DNA of 64,000 bases from Tamlana sp. I1 (GCF_015355625.1 NZ_JACLAF010000001.1:1-64000), one strand, 5' to 3'; numbered from the stretch's first letter, positions 24,679-34,286 are shown. Program-made: numbers and translations. Notes: generated by a model not told the origin, from the sequence alone.

Positions 24679-26697
24679 TTACATAATAGGTGTGAATTTT
24701 ATAGCAGTACCACCTCCCGCAGCTAATTTTAAATCTAATACCGTTTGGTTATCTACAGTTTGTTTAGAAATATTAACAGGGTAGGGGTTTAATTTGTAAT
24801 TGGCAACATCGCCATCGGCATAAATTATGGCGGTATATTTTTTATTTGCGTTTAAAAACGATAAGTCTACTTTCAGGTTACGCGGTTCTTTATTCGTGAT
24901 ACTTCCCAAATACCAATTGTCTCCATCCCAATCTTTACGAACTATAGTTGTATAATCGCCTATTTTTGAATCCAATACTTTGGTGTCAGACCAAATAGAA
25001 GGCACTTCTTTTATAAATTCAAATTCTGGTTTTCCTTCATAATTTTCAGGCAAATCGGAAGCCATTTGTAAGGGGCTAAAAATAACGACATACAAAGCCA
25101 ATTGCTTTGCCAAGGTAGTTTGAACCATGGCATTATTTGGTGTTTTATAATCAAAATTGAAGTTTCCAGGAGTAAAATCGAAAGGTCCAGATAACATTCT
25201 GGTAAAAGGCATAACGGTGGTATGTTCTGGCGTATTTCCCCCATCGGCCGACCAAGCGTTATATTCTTGTCCGCGGCCACCTTCTTGAGTCATTAAATTA
25301 GGATATGTACGTTGTAATCCTGTTCCTTTTACAGGTTCATGATTATCAATCATAATATGGTATTTAGCGGCCGTTTCAATAACTTTTCTGTAATGTCTTA
25401 CGCCGTATTGGCCATCATGCCATTCTTTTTTATCTAAAAATTTATTTACATAACCTGTTTTTACAGCATTGACACCTAGTTTGTTATACAGAGCAAAAGC
25501 ATCTTCTAGCTGATTTTCATAATGTTTAGAAGCTCCAGCCGTTTCATGGTGTCCAATTAAGCGCACATTATTTTTAGCGGCATATTTACTTATTTCCTCT
25601 AAGTCAAAATCTGGATACGATTGGGTGAAACTAAAAGCAGTACCATCGGCAGTCCAATCGCCATCCCAGCCTACATTCCAACCTTCAACAAGCACGCCAT
25701 CTAAACCGTTTTTAGCTGCAAAATCGATATAATGCTTTGTGTTTTCGGTTGTGGCGCCGTGTTTTTCGCCTTGTCCCCAGGTGTATTTTTCTAAATGCAT
25801 ACCCCACCAAATTCCAATGTATTTTGAAGGCTCTATCCAAGAAACATCATCAATTTTTGAAGGCTCGTTAAGATTTAACATGAGTGTTGAAGTCACCAAA
25901 TCGCCAGGCGTATCACCTACAATAATGGTTCTCCAAGGGGTACTAAAAGGTGTTTCAGCATAAACTTTTACGCCATCTGCCCAAGGTACTAAATTGCTCT
26001 CATATTGGTTGTTATTGGTTTTAAGTAATGTCATGGAAGCAAAATCGGTTAAATTAGCTTCATGAATGGCTACAAATAAACTGTCTTTAGTTTCAAAAGT
26101 TGCTGGTGTGTTTATGGTATCTGTTTTGCTTATTGGGGTTTTTCTGTAGAAACTCTCGTAGTAACTATTTTCAGCATGTACAGGAATCCACCAAACATCA
26201 TTATCGAAAGGAAAGGTGAATTCTGTAATTTCATTCGATATTTTTACCTTATTAAGGTTATCTTGTTTTGGGAATGCATAGCGAAACCCTAATCCGTCAT
26301 TAAAAACTCTAAAAACAAGATTAACTAAACGGTTGTTTCCTTTAGTTTCTTTTAAATGAACAATAAGTTCATTGTGGTTATCGGTAATGGTTTTAAATTC
26401 TCCCCAAGGCTGTTCCCAATTGGTATTTACTGTGTTTTTTTCAACATTTAAAACCTCAAAACCAGAGGTCATGGCCTTAACATCTTCAAATTCAATGCCT
26501 AGAAATGAAGGTTTAATGACTGTTTTACCGTTATGTGATAAATTATACTGCGGTTCGCCTTTTTCAGTCAAACTAAATGTTAAGATGTTATTGTGGTTAG
26601 GCGACTCTATTTGATAGGTTTTATTAGTTGAATTGCAGGACAGCAATCCGAAGCTTAATAAAAGAATGAAATAGAAAGTGTATCGTGAATTTTTCAT
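24679..26697 (-). CDS. Glycoside hydrolase family 97 lipoprotein (alpha-glucosidase-like), 672 aa
   Basis: GH97 enzymes (SusB type) cleave alpha-linked glucose or galactose and need calcium. The lipoprotein signal ends LLSC (Cys at about 21); CNSTNKT after it lacks an acidic export tail, so the enzyme is probably periplasmic. An N-terminal beta-domain (about 30-290) precedes a (beta/alpha)8 barrel: KYIGIWWGMHLEKYTWGQGE, LVEGWNVGWDG, AVKTGYVNK (about 410), DNHEPVKGTGLQRTYPNL (about 450) and EGGRGQEYNAW. A C-terminal beta-domain follows. AVKTGYV lacks the Asp I remember for the retaining alpha-galactosidase branch, so an inverting alpha-glucosidase is more likely. It is last in the PUL operon. 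Confidence 0.92.
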   Translation of the reverse strand: MKNSRYTFYFILLLSFGLLSCNSTNKTYQIESPNHNNILTFSLTEKGEPQYNLSHNGKTVIKPSFLGIEFEDVKAMTSGFEVLNVEKNTVNTNWEQPWGEFKTITDNHNELIVHLKETKGNNRLVNLVFRVFNDGLGFRYAFPKQDNLNKVKISNEITEFTFPFDNDVWWIPVHAENSYYESFYRKTPISKTDTINTPATFETKDSLFVAIHEANLTDFASMTLLKTNNNQYESNLVPWADGVKVYAETPFSTPWRTIIVGDTPGDLVTSTLMLNLNEPSKIDDVSWIEPSKYIGIWWGMHLEKYTWGQGEKHGATTENTKHYIDFAAKNGLDGVLVEGWNVGWDGDWTADGTAFSFTQSYPDFDLEEISKYAAKNNVRLIGHHETAGASKHYENQLEDAFALYNKLGVNAVKTGYVNKFLDKKEWHDGQYGVRHYRKVIETAAKYHIMIDNHEPVKGTGLQRTYPNLMTQEGGRGQEYNAWSADGGNTPEHTTVMPFTRMLSGPFDFTPGNFNFDYKTPNNAMVQTTLAKQLALYVVIFSPLQMASDLPENYEGKPEFEFIKEVPSIWSDTKVLDSKIGDYTTIVRKDWDGDNWYLGSITNKEPRNLKVDLSFLNANKKYTAIIYADGDVANYKLNPYPVNISKQTVDNQTVLDLKLAAGGGTAIKFTPIM

Positions 26698-26724
26698 TAT
26701 GATGTTGTAATGATTGGTTATATT

Positions 26725-27975
26725 TTATAGGGTTTCCAGAAGTTCGGTAGCTTTATTGGTTTGCAGGGAAACATAATAATAGAATACTTGGTCTAGCTTT
26801 TTTTGAATCGCTGCATTGTCGCTAAATTCTTTTCTTAAATTATACAGGTTGCTTATGTTGCTAAACACATTACCTGTGTTTTCTACACCTGCAAAAGCTT
26901 TTACTTTTTCTATATAGGAATAGCCAAACTCTTGAGTAGGCTCGAACATGGTGCCTTCGCCAAAATCATTCCAGGTGATGAGTTGTAAATATTTTAGATT
27001 GGCATTTTTTGCCATAGATAAAGTTTCATCTAAAGTAGCGCCGTTATTGTGTGCTATGGTCCATCCAATATCGGTAGATGTACCACCTTCTTTATAAAAA
27101 TCATGAAAGCCAGGGTAGGCACTTCCTATGCCAACTTGAAGGTTTGGAAGCACATTGCTGTAAAAATTTGATAGATATGAATTGTCTTTATATACCCAAG
27201 CATATTCACCTTGCGCATTATCTCCCGCTTCTGAAGATTCGTTCCATAAGGTTAAAAATGTTGGTTTCGGATTTAAAGCACTAAATACTTGAGTCCATTG
27301 ATCTGGAGTGCTTAGTGTAATAGGACCGAAATTTAAAAGTAAAGGTTGATTATTTATTTTTATGTAATTGGCATCGTTAAAGTAATTATTTTGCATGTAT
27401 GCCATATCTTTTTTTGCTGCACTTTCTACGTTTGGTGCTAAATTGGCATCTACAATTTGGGGTAAAAATCGGTCTTCGTATACAATAGCGTATTCCAGTC
27501 CTACATCTTCCAACATAGCAATAAGTTGTTCGGCATTGTCTTTTACAATTTTATAATCATTTAAATTGTAAGCACCATACCAATCAATTAAAACGCCATC
27601 GATACCTGCATACTTCATGAGTAATAAATGATTTTCAATAACATCTTTATCTCCGGAGTGATACGGACCTATTAAAGGGTAATAATGTGAAGCAATTTCT
27701 CGTTTTCCTGAGGCATCTGTAATGTCTGGGTTTTTGTTACTCATGGTCCAGTGGTAGCCCCATTGATTATTTGCACTACTTGCCTTAGTTTCAAACCAAG
27801 GCATATAGTGCATATAAACTTTTGTGTTATTAGTTTTATTTATAGGAACAGCATCAAAAACCTCTAATTTAAAAGAAGGTTCTTTTTCATCTTTCATAGT
27901 ATCAGAATCGGAATCACAACCTGAAATTTGTAAGCAGAAAAGTAGGATGCTTAAATTTGAAATGAACTTAGTCAT
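26725..27975 (-). CDS. GH71/GH99-like glycoside hydrolase lipoprotein, 416 aa
   Basis: The lipobox ISGC (Cys at about 20) is followed by DSDSD and KDEKE. This acidic start fits the Bacteroidetes surface-export signal, so the enzyme is probably on the cell surface. The catalytic-type barrel shows VYMHYMPWFET (about 53-63), HYYPLIGPYHSGD, YAGIDGVLIDWYG (about 120-132), YAIVYEDRF and LQLITWNDFGEGT. These match the GH71/99-like group (alpha-1,3-glucanases and endo-alpha-mannosidases are relatives). Acting before GH97, it would cut an alpha-linked polymer outside the cell. Which bond it cuts is not clear from sequence. Confidence 0.8.
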   Translation of the reverse strand: MTKFISNLSILLFCLQISGCDSDSDTMKDEKEPSFKLEVFDAVPINKTNNTKVYMHYMPWFETKASSANNQWGYHWTMSNKNPDITDASGKREIASHYYPLIGPYHSGDKDVIENHLLLMKYAGIDGVLIDWYGAYNLNDYKIVKDNAEQLIAMLEDVGLEYAIVYEDRFLPQIVDANLAPNVESAAKKDMAYMQNNYFNDANYIKINNQPLLLNFGPITLSTPDQWTQVFSALNPKPTFLTLWNESSEAGDNAQGEYAWVYKDNSYLSNFYSNVLPNLQVGIGSAYPGFHDFYKEGGTSTDIGWTIAHNNGATLDETLSMAKNANLKYLQLITWNDFGEGTMFEPTQEFGYSYIEKVKAFAGVENTGNVFSNISNLYNLRKEFSDNAAIQKKLDQVFYYYVSLQTNKATELLETL

Positions 27976-28023
27976 GGTTAAAATATGTATTAAAAAAGAT
28001 GATTTATGTGATGATTAAAAAAT

Positions 28024-28066
28024 GTTAGCCTTCTAAAAAACTAACTAAAAAAAATAGAAGGCTAAC
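28024..28066 (-). terminator. Intra-operon attenuator-type hairpin between susD and the GH genes
   Basis: GTTAGCCTTCTA (28024-28035) and TAGAAGGCTAAC (28055-28066) are perfect 12-bp complements. On the minus strand the hairpin follows the SusD stop by 23 nt and is followed by ATTTTTT. It should end part of the transcripts, giving more SusCD than enzymes. Confidence 0.7.
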
Positions 28067-28089
28067 TGAAAACAAACTCAAACAATTAA

Positions 28090-29598
28090 TTAATTTGGAT
28101 ACCCAGGATTCTGGGTAAGGTTTGTATTGGCACTTAAAACAGTTGTTGGAATTGGGAATATAGCTCTATAAGCTTCTGTAGGTCCTTTTTCCCACCAAGG
28201 CTGAAAAAATGTTCCAAACCTAATGTTATCTGTTCTTCGGTGTCCTTCAAAAATAAATTCACGAAGTAGTTCTTTGTCTAAGTAAGCCAAATCGATAGTA
28301 CTTGGCGTTGTCATGCCTGCTCTTGTGTTAATCTGATCAAGAAAAGGACGTGCTAGATCTGGTGATCCTAAACGTACGTAACATTCGGCTTGCATCATTA
28401 AAATTTCAGCATATCTAATAAGTACAAAATCGTTATCGCGTTCCCATTGGTCGCCCGCGTTAATTTGGTATTTATTTAAACGTACCCCTTCATTTTGTTT
28501 GGCATCTTCAAAGTTAGAGATGTCTTCGGTGTAATTTAGAGGTTGACCACTATCCATAATAATTACAGATCCTGTAGATAAATTAATTTGTTCGCCTGCT
28601 AACATAGAAGCTTTACGACGATCTAAATCATCAAAATCGGAGTAAACTCCTGGTTGCGCGCACATACCATTTGCAGACCATGGGTAGTCTCCAGTTGGAG
28701 AAACTGCAAAACGTTGTAAATAATGATAGGACATCGAACTCATATAGTTTCCTATAGTACCAGCATCATTATCGTAAGGAATGGCAAGAATGATTTCGGT
28801 AGAGTTTTCATTTTGAGTTGCAAAATTGGCAAAGTAATCAGGTTCTAACGCGTATCCAGAAATATTCTGACACATATCAATACAATCTTGCCAACGTGGT
28901 TGACCTATAAAGGCTTCAGAGTTTAAATATAATCTAGCTAAAAGCGCGTAGGCTACATTTTTAGTAAATTTTGAGTACGCAATATCAGCTCTTAAGTAAG
29001 GTAGAGCTTCTGTTAATTCGCTTTCAACAAAATCGTAAACTTCTTTTCTTGATGAATTTGCAGGCAATCCTAAATCTTCAAAATCTGTTACAATTGGCAC
29101 ATTACCAAATAAATCTAAAAGCATGTAATAGTAATAGGCTCTAACAGATTTTAATTCAGCAAAAATGGGTTTTTTAGCATCTTCTGTTAATCCAGATTGA
29201 TCAATTTGATAAATAATTGAGTTTATTTTTGCAATCCCGGCGTAGCAGTATCTCCAAGCAGATAAAATCATGCCGTTATCTGGTGTCCAGGTATGTCTTT
29301 GTGCATTTTGATATTGACCACCATCATACCAATCGGTACCTCTTGTTGGAATGTTAGCTTCATCTGAAACGACTTCATTTAAGAAAAATACATATTCTGA
29401 AGCCGGAAAAGCATTAGAGATATCGTCTTGAAAACCTCTTAAAGAGGAGTAGGCTCCTCCTGCAAGGGCTTCAATTTCTTTTGGTGTTTTACCAAAATCT
29501 TCATCTTTAACTTTATCAAATAACTCTTCTTCCAAATTTGTACAAGCAAATATGGATAGCGCCGTGCATACTATTAAGGTTATATTTTTTATTTTCAT
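28090..29598 (-). CDS. SusD-like glycan-binding lipoprotein, 502 aa
   Basis: SusD proteins are surface lipoproteins that lid the SusC transporter and bind the glycan. The lipobox IFAC (Cys at about 19) is followed by TNLEEELFD, an acidic surface-export tail. The N-terminal SusD_N part (about 20-210, with helices such as ALAGGAYSSLRGF and AELKSVRAYYYYMLLDLFGNVPIV) precedes the C-terminal RagB/SusD domain with ADIAYSKFTKNVAYALLARLYLN, FVLIRYAEILMMQAECYVRLG and EFIFEGHRRTDNIRFGTF. It starts 27 bp after susC. RagB/SusD homologues are too variable to give substrate. Confidence 0.95.
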   Translation of the reverse strand: MKIKNITLIVCTALSIFACTNLEEELFDKVKDEDFGKTPKEIEALAGGAYSSLRGFQDDISNAFPASEYVFFLNEVVSDEANIPTRGTDWYDGGQYQNAQRHTWTPDNGMILSAWRYCYAGIAKINSIIYQIDQSGLTEDAKKPIFAELKSVRAYYYYMLLDLFGNVPIVTDFEDLGLPANSSRKEVYDFVESELTEALPYLRADIAYSKFTKNVAYALLARLYLNSEAFIGQPRWQDCIDMCQNISGYALEPDYFANFATQNENSTEIILAIPYDNDAGTIGNYMSSMSYHYLQRFAVSPTGDYPWSANGMCAQPGVYSDFDDLDRRKASMLAGEQINLSTGSVIIMDSGQPLNYTEDISNFEDAKQNEGVRLNKYQINAGDQWERDNDFVLIRYAEILMMQAECYVRLGSPDLARPFLDQINTRAGMTTPSTIDLAYLDKELLREFIFEGHRRTDNIRFGTFFQPWWEKGPTEAYRAIFPIPTTVLSANTNLTQNPGYPN

Positions 29599-29625
29599 TA
29601 TAATTCGTTTTATCGTTATTATTGA

Positions 29626-32562
29626 TTAATACCCTAAGCTTAGATTCAATCCTAAAGAAACCGTAGTAGGTCTTGGATAATTGTTAAATCTGTCGATACC
29701 AGGGTTGTCTAATCCTGTTAAGTTTACTTCAGGGTCTACACCTTCATAATTTGTAAATACTGCTAAGTTTTCTCCTAATACATAGAATCTAATTTTAGAA
29801 GTTGAATTTTTAAACGGAATGGTATATCCTAAAGTCACGGTCTGTAATCTGAAGAAAGAAGCATCTTCAATCCAATAACTAGAGAAAGTTGGCGCCGAGT
29901 TGATGCCACTATCCAAATAGGCATCAGGCACATTATAAGCAGGCAATCTGTTTGGGTCGTAAAGCATCATGTTTGTTGCATTTAAAACATCTTGTCCGAA
30001 GCTGCCGTAACTTGTAAATCCAAAATCAAAGTTGTTATAGGTGAAATTCATTCCGAAACCTATTGTGAAATCAGGTTGAACATTGCCAATTGCGGTTTTT
30101 TCATCACTTAAAATAAACTCGCCATTTTCATCTAGACCAGAACTCTCATAGCCCCAAAATGTACCTACAGGATACCCTTCTTTAATCACTTGCGAAAACT
30201 GGTTAGACATGCCAGATAAGCCATGAAGCGAACCGCTATAAATAACATCAGTTTCGTAAATTTGATTGGATAATTTTACAATTTCTTGAGTGTTTTTAGC
30301 AAAAGTAAAATTGGTGTCCCAGTTAAAATTATCATTTTGAATGATGTTCGCATTTAAAGTAAGCTCTAAACCTTGGTTGGTTAGCTCACCCACATTGGCG
30401 AGAATGGTACCCACTAAGTAAGGTGGTTGTGGTACTTCGTAAGTGTATAATAAATCTTCTGTTTTTTTATTGTACCAATCTAAGGACCCAGAAATTCTAT
30501 TGAATAAGCTAAAATCTAAACCAATGTTAACTTGGGTTGTAGATTCCCATTTTAAATCAGGATTTGGGTTTTGTGCAGGCGAGTAGGCTAAACTCCAAGA
30601 GTCTGTAGCAGGATCGTAATAACTATCGCCACCAACACCTAAAATTGATAATGATTTATATTCGCCAATGCCATCTTGATTACCTGTAACACCATAACTC
30701 GCTCTTAATTTTAAGCTTGTAAGCCAATCTTCAGAAGCTTGCATAAAATCTTCTCCTGTTACGTTCCAAGCTACAGAGCCCGAAGGGAAGATTCCCCATT
30801 TGTTGTTTTCACCAAAACGGCTAGAACCATCTTTTCTTATGGTAGCTGTAAACATATATCTGCTATCGTAAGCGTAGTTTGCTCTAGCAAATAGTGACAC
30901 TAAATTCGATTTTCCTTTATAAGAATACACATCACCTAAGCGGTAGTTTTGTCCGGCTCCTAAATTGTTGTATTCAAATAAATCGGTAACAAAACCACTA
31001 CGTTGTGCTCCAAACCCTTCATAAATATTGTTAAGGTATGAATATCCAGCCATGGCATTTAAAGTGCTTTTCCCAAACTCTTTGTTGTAATTTAAATAGG
31101 CTTCAAGTTGCATGGTGGTGTATTCACCATAAGTTTTTTGTCCGTAACCATTTTCACTTCGCCCTTCCATAACAGCATAAGTTGGCTTGTAGGTGTTTCC
31201 TGTGTTGGCATTATGCTCTACAGATAGGTTTAAAATGGCTTGAAAGTCATTTAAGAAATTAGCTTCCGTTTTAAAGTATCCTAAAAGTCTGTTGCGTTTG
31301 CTGTCTGCATTTCTGTTGGTTAATATTTCAACAGGGTTTTCGTAAAGAGTTCCTCCAACTTCAGTAAAGTTACCATCAGCATCATAAACTGGAATGGTTG
31401 GATTTAAGTTAAAAGCACGTTCGAAAATTCTGTAGTCTAAAGGATGCCATTTATCAATATTAGCAAATAAACCAGCATCAAATTTAATGGCTTTATCAAG
31501 TATGTATTGGTGGGTGTTTAAACTCGCGTTTAAGCGTTCCATGCCTGTGGTTTTAATAATACCTTCTTTATTTAAGTATGAAATAGAAGCTCTTAAACCA
31601 CCAGTTTCGGTTCCAGATGCCATGTTTATAACATGCGATTGTGTAGACGCCATATTTCTTTCTAATTCTGACTGCCAATCTGTATCGGCGCCAAAATCGA
31701 TAGCATCGGTTAAGTTATTGTCTCTTACATAGCCTCTCCATTGGTTTGCAGAAAGCATATCTAAATGATTTGAAGCTTGACTTATACCTGTGAAACCGTT
31801 ATAATTAAAAGACAATCCTTTTTTCTTGCTTTTGGTTGTAATAATAATTACACCATTGGCACCACGCGATCCGTAAATAGCGGTAGCAGAGGCATCTTTT
31901 AAAACATCTACAGACTCAATGTCGGCAGGCTGTACCACGTTAATATCAACACCAGAAACACCATCAACAACAATTAAAGGATTGTTACTAGCGGTTAAAG
32001 ATGTACCACCTCTTAAACGTAATGACGAACCACTACTTGGGTCTCCCGTGTCTTGTGTAACCACTAAACCAGCAACTTTTCCTTGTAATACTTGCTCGGT
32101 TGAGGTTATGGTACCTTGTACTAATTCTTTAGAAGATACGGTTGAAATTGCTCCTGTTAAATCAGATTTTTTCATTGTTCCATAACCTACAGAAACAATT
32201 TTTACAGCATCAAGAGCAAATGCATCCTCTTTTAAAGTAATTGTTAGAGGCGCGTTTGTGTTTGCTGTTATTTGTATTTGTTGTGAAGTGTACCCAATAT
32301 AGGAGATTTCTAAAGTGCCTCCCACGGCTACTTCTAATTCAAATTTACCGTCAAAGTTAGTGGTTGTCCCGTTTATTGTTTTAGATTCTAGGATGGTAGC
32401 ACCAGCTAATGTTATTCCTGTTTCGTCTAGAACGGTACCAGTAACTATTTTTTTCTCTTGCGCGTTTATTGTTAATGTTAAGAAGAATAACACAACAATT
32501 AAAACAAAAGACTTTCTTGTCTTTCCTTTCGGAAAGTTTATGTGTGAATATTTGTTATTCAT
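29626..32562 (-). CDS. SusC-like TonB-dependent outer-membrane transporter, 978 aa
   Basis: SusC is the outer-membrane barrel that imports glycan fragments using TonB energy. It has a signal peptide (about 1-34, ending TINAQ) and a carboxypeptidase-regulatory-like domain (about 40-115, VTGTVLDETGITLAGATI...TNFDGKFEL). The SusC/RagA signature and plug come next (VDVLKDASATAIYGSRGANGVIIITTK, about 218-245), followed by a 22-strand barrel ending in TVSLGLNLSLGY. Just below 1000 residues is normal. No anti-sigma-type N-terminal extension is present, so regulation is not by the ECF/anti-sigma route. Confidence 0.96.
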   Translation of the reverse strand: MNNKYSHINFPKGKTRKSFVLIVVLFFLTLTINAQEKKIVTGTVLDETGITLAGATILESKTINGTTTNFDGKFELEVAVGGTLEISYIGYTSQQIQITANTNAPLTITLKEDAFALDAVKIVSVGYGTMKKSDLTGAISTVSSKELVQGTITSTEQVLQGKVAGLVVTQDTGDPSSGSSLRLRGGTSLTASNNPLIVVDGVSGVDINVVQPADIESVDVLKDASATAIYGSRGANGVIIITTKSKKKGLSFNYNGFTGISQASNHLDMLSANQWRGYVRDNNLTDAIDFGADTDWQSELERNMASTQSHVINMASGTETGGLRASISYLNKEGIIKTTGMERLNASLNTHQYILDKAIKFDAGLFANIDKWHPLDYRIFERAFNLNPTIPVYDADGNFTEVGGTLYENPVEILTNRNADSKRNRLLGYFKTEANFLNDFQAILNLSVEHNANTGNTYKPTYAVMEGRSENGYGQKTYGEYTTMQLEAYLNYNKEFGKSTLNAMAGYSYLNNIYEGFGAQRSGFVTDLFEYNNLGAGQNYRLGDVYSYKGKSNLVSLFARANYAYDSRYMFTATIRKDGSSRFGENNKWGIFPSGSVAWNVTGEDFMQASEDWLTSLKLRASYGVTGNQDGIGEYKSLSILGVGGDSYYDPATDSWSLAYSPAQNPNPDLKWESTTQVNIGLDFSLFNRISGSLDWYNKKTEDLLYTYEVPQPPYLVGTILANVGELTNQGLELTLNANIIQNDNFNWDTNFTFAKNTQEIVKLSNQIYETDVIYSGSLHGLSGMSNQFSQVIKEGYPVGTFWGYESSGLDENGEFILSDEKTAIGNVQPDFTIGFGMNFTYNNFDFGFTSYGSFGQDVLNATNMMLYDPNRLPAYNVPDAYLDSGINSAPTFSSYWIEDASFFRLQTVTLGYTIPFKNSTSKIRFYVLGENLAVFTNYEGVDPEVNLTGLDNPGIDRFNNYPRPTTVSLGLNLSLGY

Positions 32563-32587
32563 TAGAATTTATATTTTTAGTTATTTG

Positions 32588-33670
32588 TTAGTCTAAAGTT
32601 TTTAAAGGAATGGTTGTTTCCGATATCGTTCTATCTTTATTATCCTTAACCAATACATGAATGTCGTTAATGTTATTCATGCCTTGAAGCGCCGTTGGTA
32701 AATCAACAAAACCTTTAATTTCGCTTACACCTCCGCTAAATTCACCTGTAATTACTTTGCTTCCAGCAGTAATAGTGTAAATAAGTTTAGTGGTACCTAC
32801 TTCGTTATAGATCCTTGAAATTCCTAAAAAGTCTTTTTTGCTTATTTGTAAAGGAAAAAAGCGAAACACAGGTGGTGGTGGCGGTATGTATTCTGCGGCA
32901 TTTATAACTTGGTCGCCAGAATTAACAGCCCAATCGGTTCCTACCATTAAAAAGTTAATGTTTTCCATAACAAAGCCATCAGGGATACCTTCGTAATATT
33001 CAGATGGAATGAAATCCATTTTATAAAAACCATTTCCTAAATCTTTAAGCTTTGTTTTTTCTACGACTTCTGGTACCCAAGTTTGGTATTCTTGCAAAAT
33101 CGCCCAGTTGTTTAATCCGCTGTGCATGTGTACACTCGCTACGTTTTCAAACCCTGGAACTAAGTTGGAGTTAAATAAAATACTTAGCGGGCTGTTTAAA
33201 GATGGTGCCTCAGGATAAGCACGAATCAGTTCATCAGCCGTATAAAAGGAATCAAATGGGGTATATGTTACATTGGAAACATCGGTTTGTTTGGATCCTG
33301 TTTTATCTTTTAAACGAAACCAAAAACCAGCACTTGCAGCAATATCTTCGGCGCTCATCGAGAAATAATCTGTAGGAGTTAAAGTAAAACTCCATACCAT
33401 TTCGCCTTCATTGGTTAAATGAGCAAATTCAGATGAGTTTTCCCAGTTTCCTGCATCAGGTTCAGAAGGTGACCAAATCCAGATGTAAATTTCTTCATCT
33501 GGAGCAAAAGATGTTGTCGATAAATCGAAATACCAAGTCACTTCCTCGTCGTAATTGTATACCACAGGATTGGACCAAATTTTATTTGCACCTCCAACTT
33601 CCTCTTGGGCTTGCGCGAAATTGGTTGCTACAAATAAAGCTATTAATATAAAATGTATAATTTTTTTCAT
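32588..33670 (-). CDS. SusE/SusF-position secreted outer-membrane-associated protein, 360 aa
   Basis: Choosing the ATG at 33670 gives the signal peptide MKKIIHFILIALFVATNFAQAQ with no lipobox. The frame extends 14 codons further upstream but has no signal there. The body has two or more Ig/CBM-like beta-domains, one near 32-130 (WSNPVVYNYDEEVTWYFDL...) and one near 165-270 (SVHMHSGLNNWAIL). This resembles proteins encoded with SusC/D that bind starch-like glycans. PPPPP near 285-290 is a hinge. It lies 25 bp upstream of susC, whereas SusE/F genes usually follow SusD. Confidence 0.6.
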   Translation of the reverse strand: MKKIIHFILIALFVATNFAQAQEEVGGANKIWSNPVVYNYDEEVTWYFDLSTTSFAPDEEIYIWIWSPSEPDAGNWENSSEFAHLTNEGEMVWSFTLTPTDYFSMSAEDIAASAGFWFRLKDKTGSKQTDVSNVTYTPFDSFYTADELIRAYPEAPSLNSPLSILFNSNLVPGFENVASVHMHSGLNNWAILQEYQTWVPEVVEKTKLKDLGNGFYKMDFIPSEYYEGIPDGFVMENINFLMVGTDWAVNSGDQVINAAEYIPPPPPVFRFFPLQISKKDFLGISRIYNEVGTTKLIYTITAGSKVITGEFSGGVSEIKGFVDLPTALQGMNNINDIHVLVKDNKDRTISETTIPLKTLD

Positions 33671-33705
33671 TTGTTTATAGTTATTAAGTTTATTGGTACA
33701 TGTTG

Positions 33706-33751
33706 CTTTCATTTCAATATTTTCTTGAGAACAGAAAATATGGAATGAAAG
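33706..33751 (-). promoter_or_regulatory. Long hairpin between the small lipoprotein and the SusE-like gene
   Basis: CTTTCATT-TCA-ATATTTTC (33706-33724) pairs with GAAAATAT-GG-AATGAAAG (33734-33751), two 8-bp stems separated by a small internal loop. No T-run follows on the minus strand, so it is not a typical terminator. mRNA processing or stability control is a possible role. Confidence 0.55.
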
Positions 33752-33767
33752 TTTTATGTATTAATTT

Positions 33768-34286
33768 TTAGTTGTTTGAAGTCAAACTAAATACATAGGA
33801 AATAAATGGTGTGCCTCCCGAGGTTCTTACCAATTGTACTTCCATTTCTTCATTGCTTCCAGGAACCGATGTTAATAACAAAGAGTCTGTTATTTTAGAT
33901 TTTTCAGCATCGCTATACAAATGAATTTGGATGGCTCCAGAGTTGGCTTGCTGAAATGCATTGCTTAACCCCCAATAGCCTTTTAATTGAAATATTGGTG
34001 GTACATTTCCAGAGATTTCATAGCTTGTAGGCTCCATGTTTGCATCTACATTAAATGCCATGGTGCATACATCATAATTAAATAATGTGCTAAGGTTCTG
34101 TTCGCTTGGTTCAATGGCGTTGGCTTTTGCGAATTGGTCGACCATTTTCAGGTTCAATAAGCTCCAATTGCCTTGCATTTTTTCATAAATAGTAATAGGT
34201 TCTACATAAGAACCATCGTCTGATTTGTTACAGCCTAAGGCTAATAAACCAAAAAAAACGAATACTAATACTTTAATGGATTTCAT
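33768..34286 (-). CDS. Small lipoprotein, lipocalin-like (DUF5004-type candidate), 172 aa
   Basis: The lipobox LALGC (Cys at about 19) is followed by NKSDDG, an acidic-containing start that may allow surface display. MQGNWSLLNLKMVDQF (about 36-51) has the WxL start of lipocalin-like folds seen in many PUL lipoproteins. The rest is beta-rich with no known active site. It is the first gene of the leftward operon and is the nearest to the regulator. I cannot assign a function; carbohydrate binding is a guess. Confidence 0.65.
   Translation of the reverse strand: MKSIKVLVFVFFGLLALGCNKSDDGSYVEPITIYEKMQGNWSLLNLKMVDQFAKANAIEPSEQNLSTLFNYDVCTMAFNVDANMEPTSYEISGNVPPIFQLKGYWGLSNAFQQANSGAIQIHLYSDAEKSKITDSLLLTSVPGSNEEMEVQLVRTSGGTPFISYVFSLTSNN

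Noticed and set aside
31487-32596. Plus-strand open frames opposite susC (31487-31732, 31919-32185, 32315-32596)
   Set aside because: They are antisense shadows of the SusC gene without a start region or recognizable domain.
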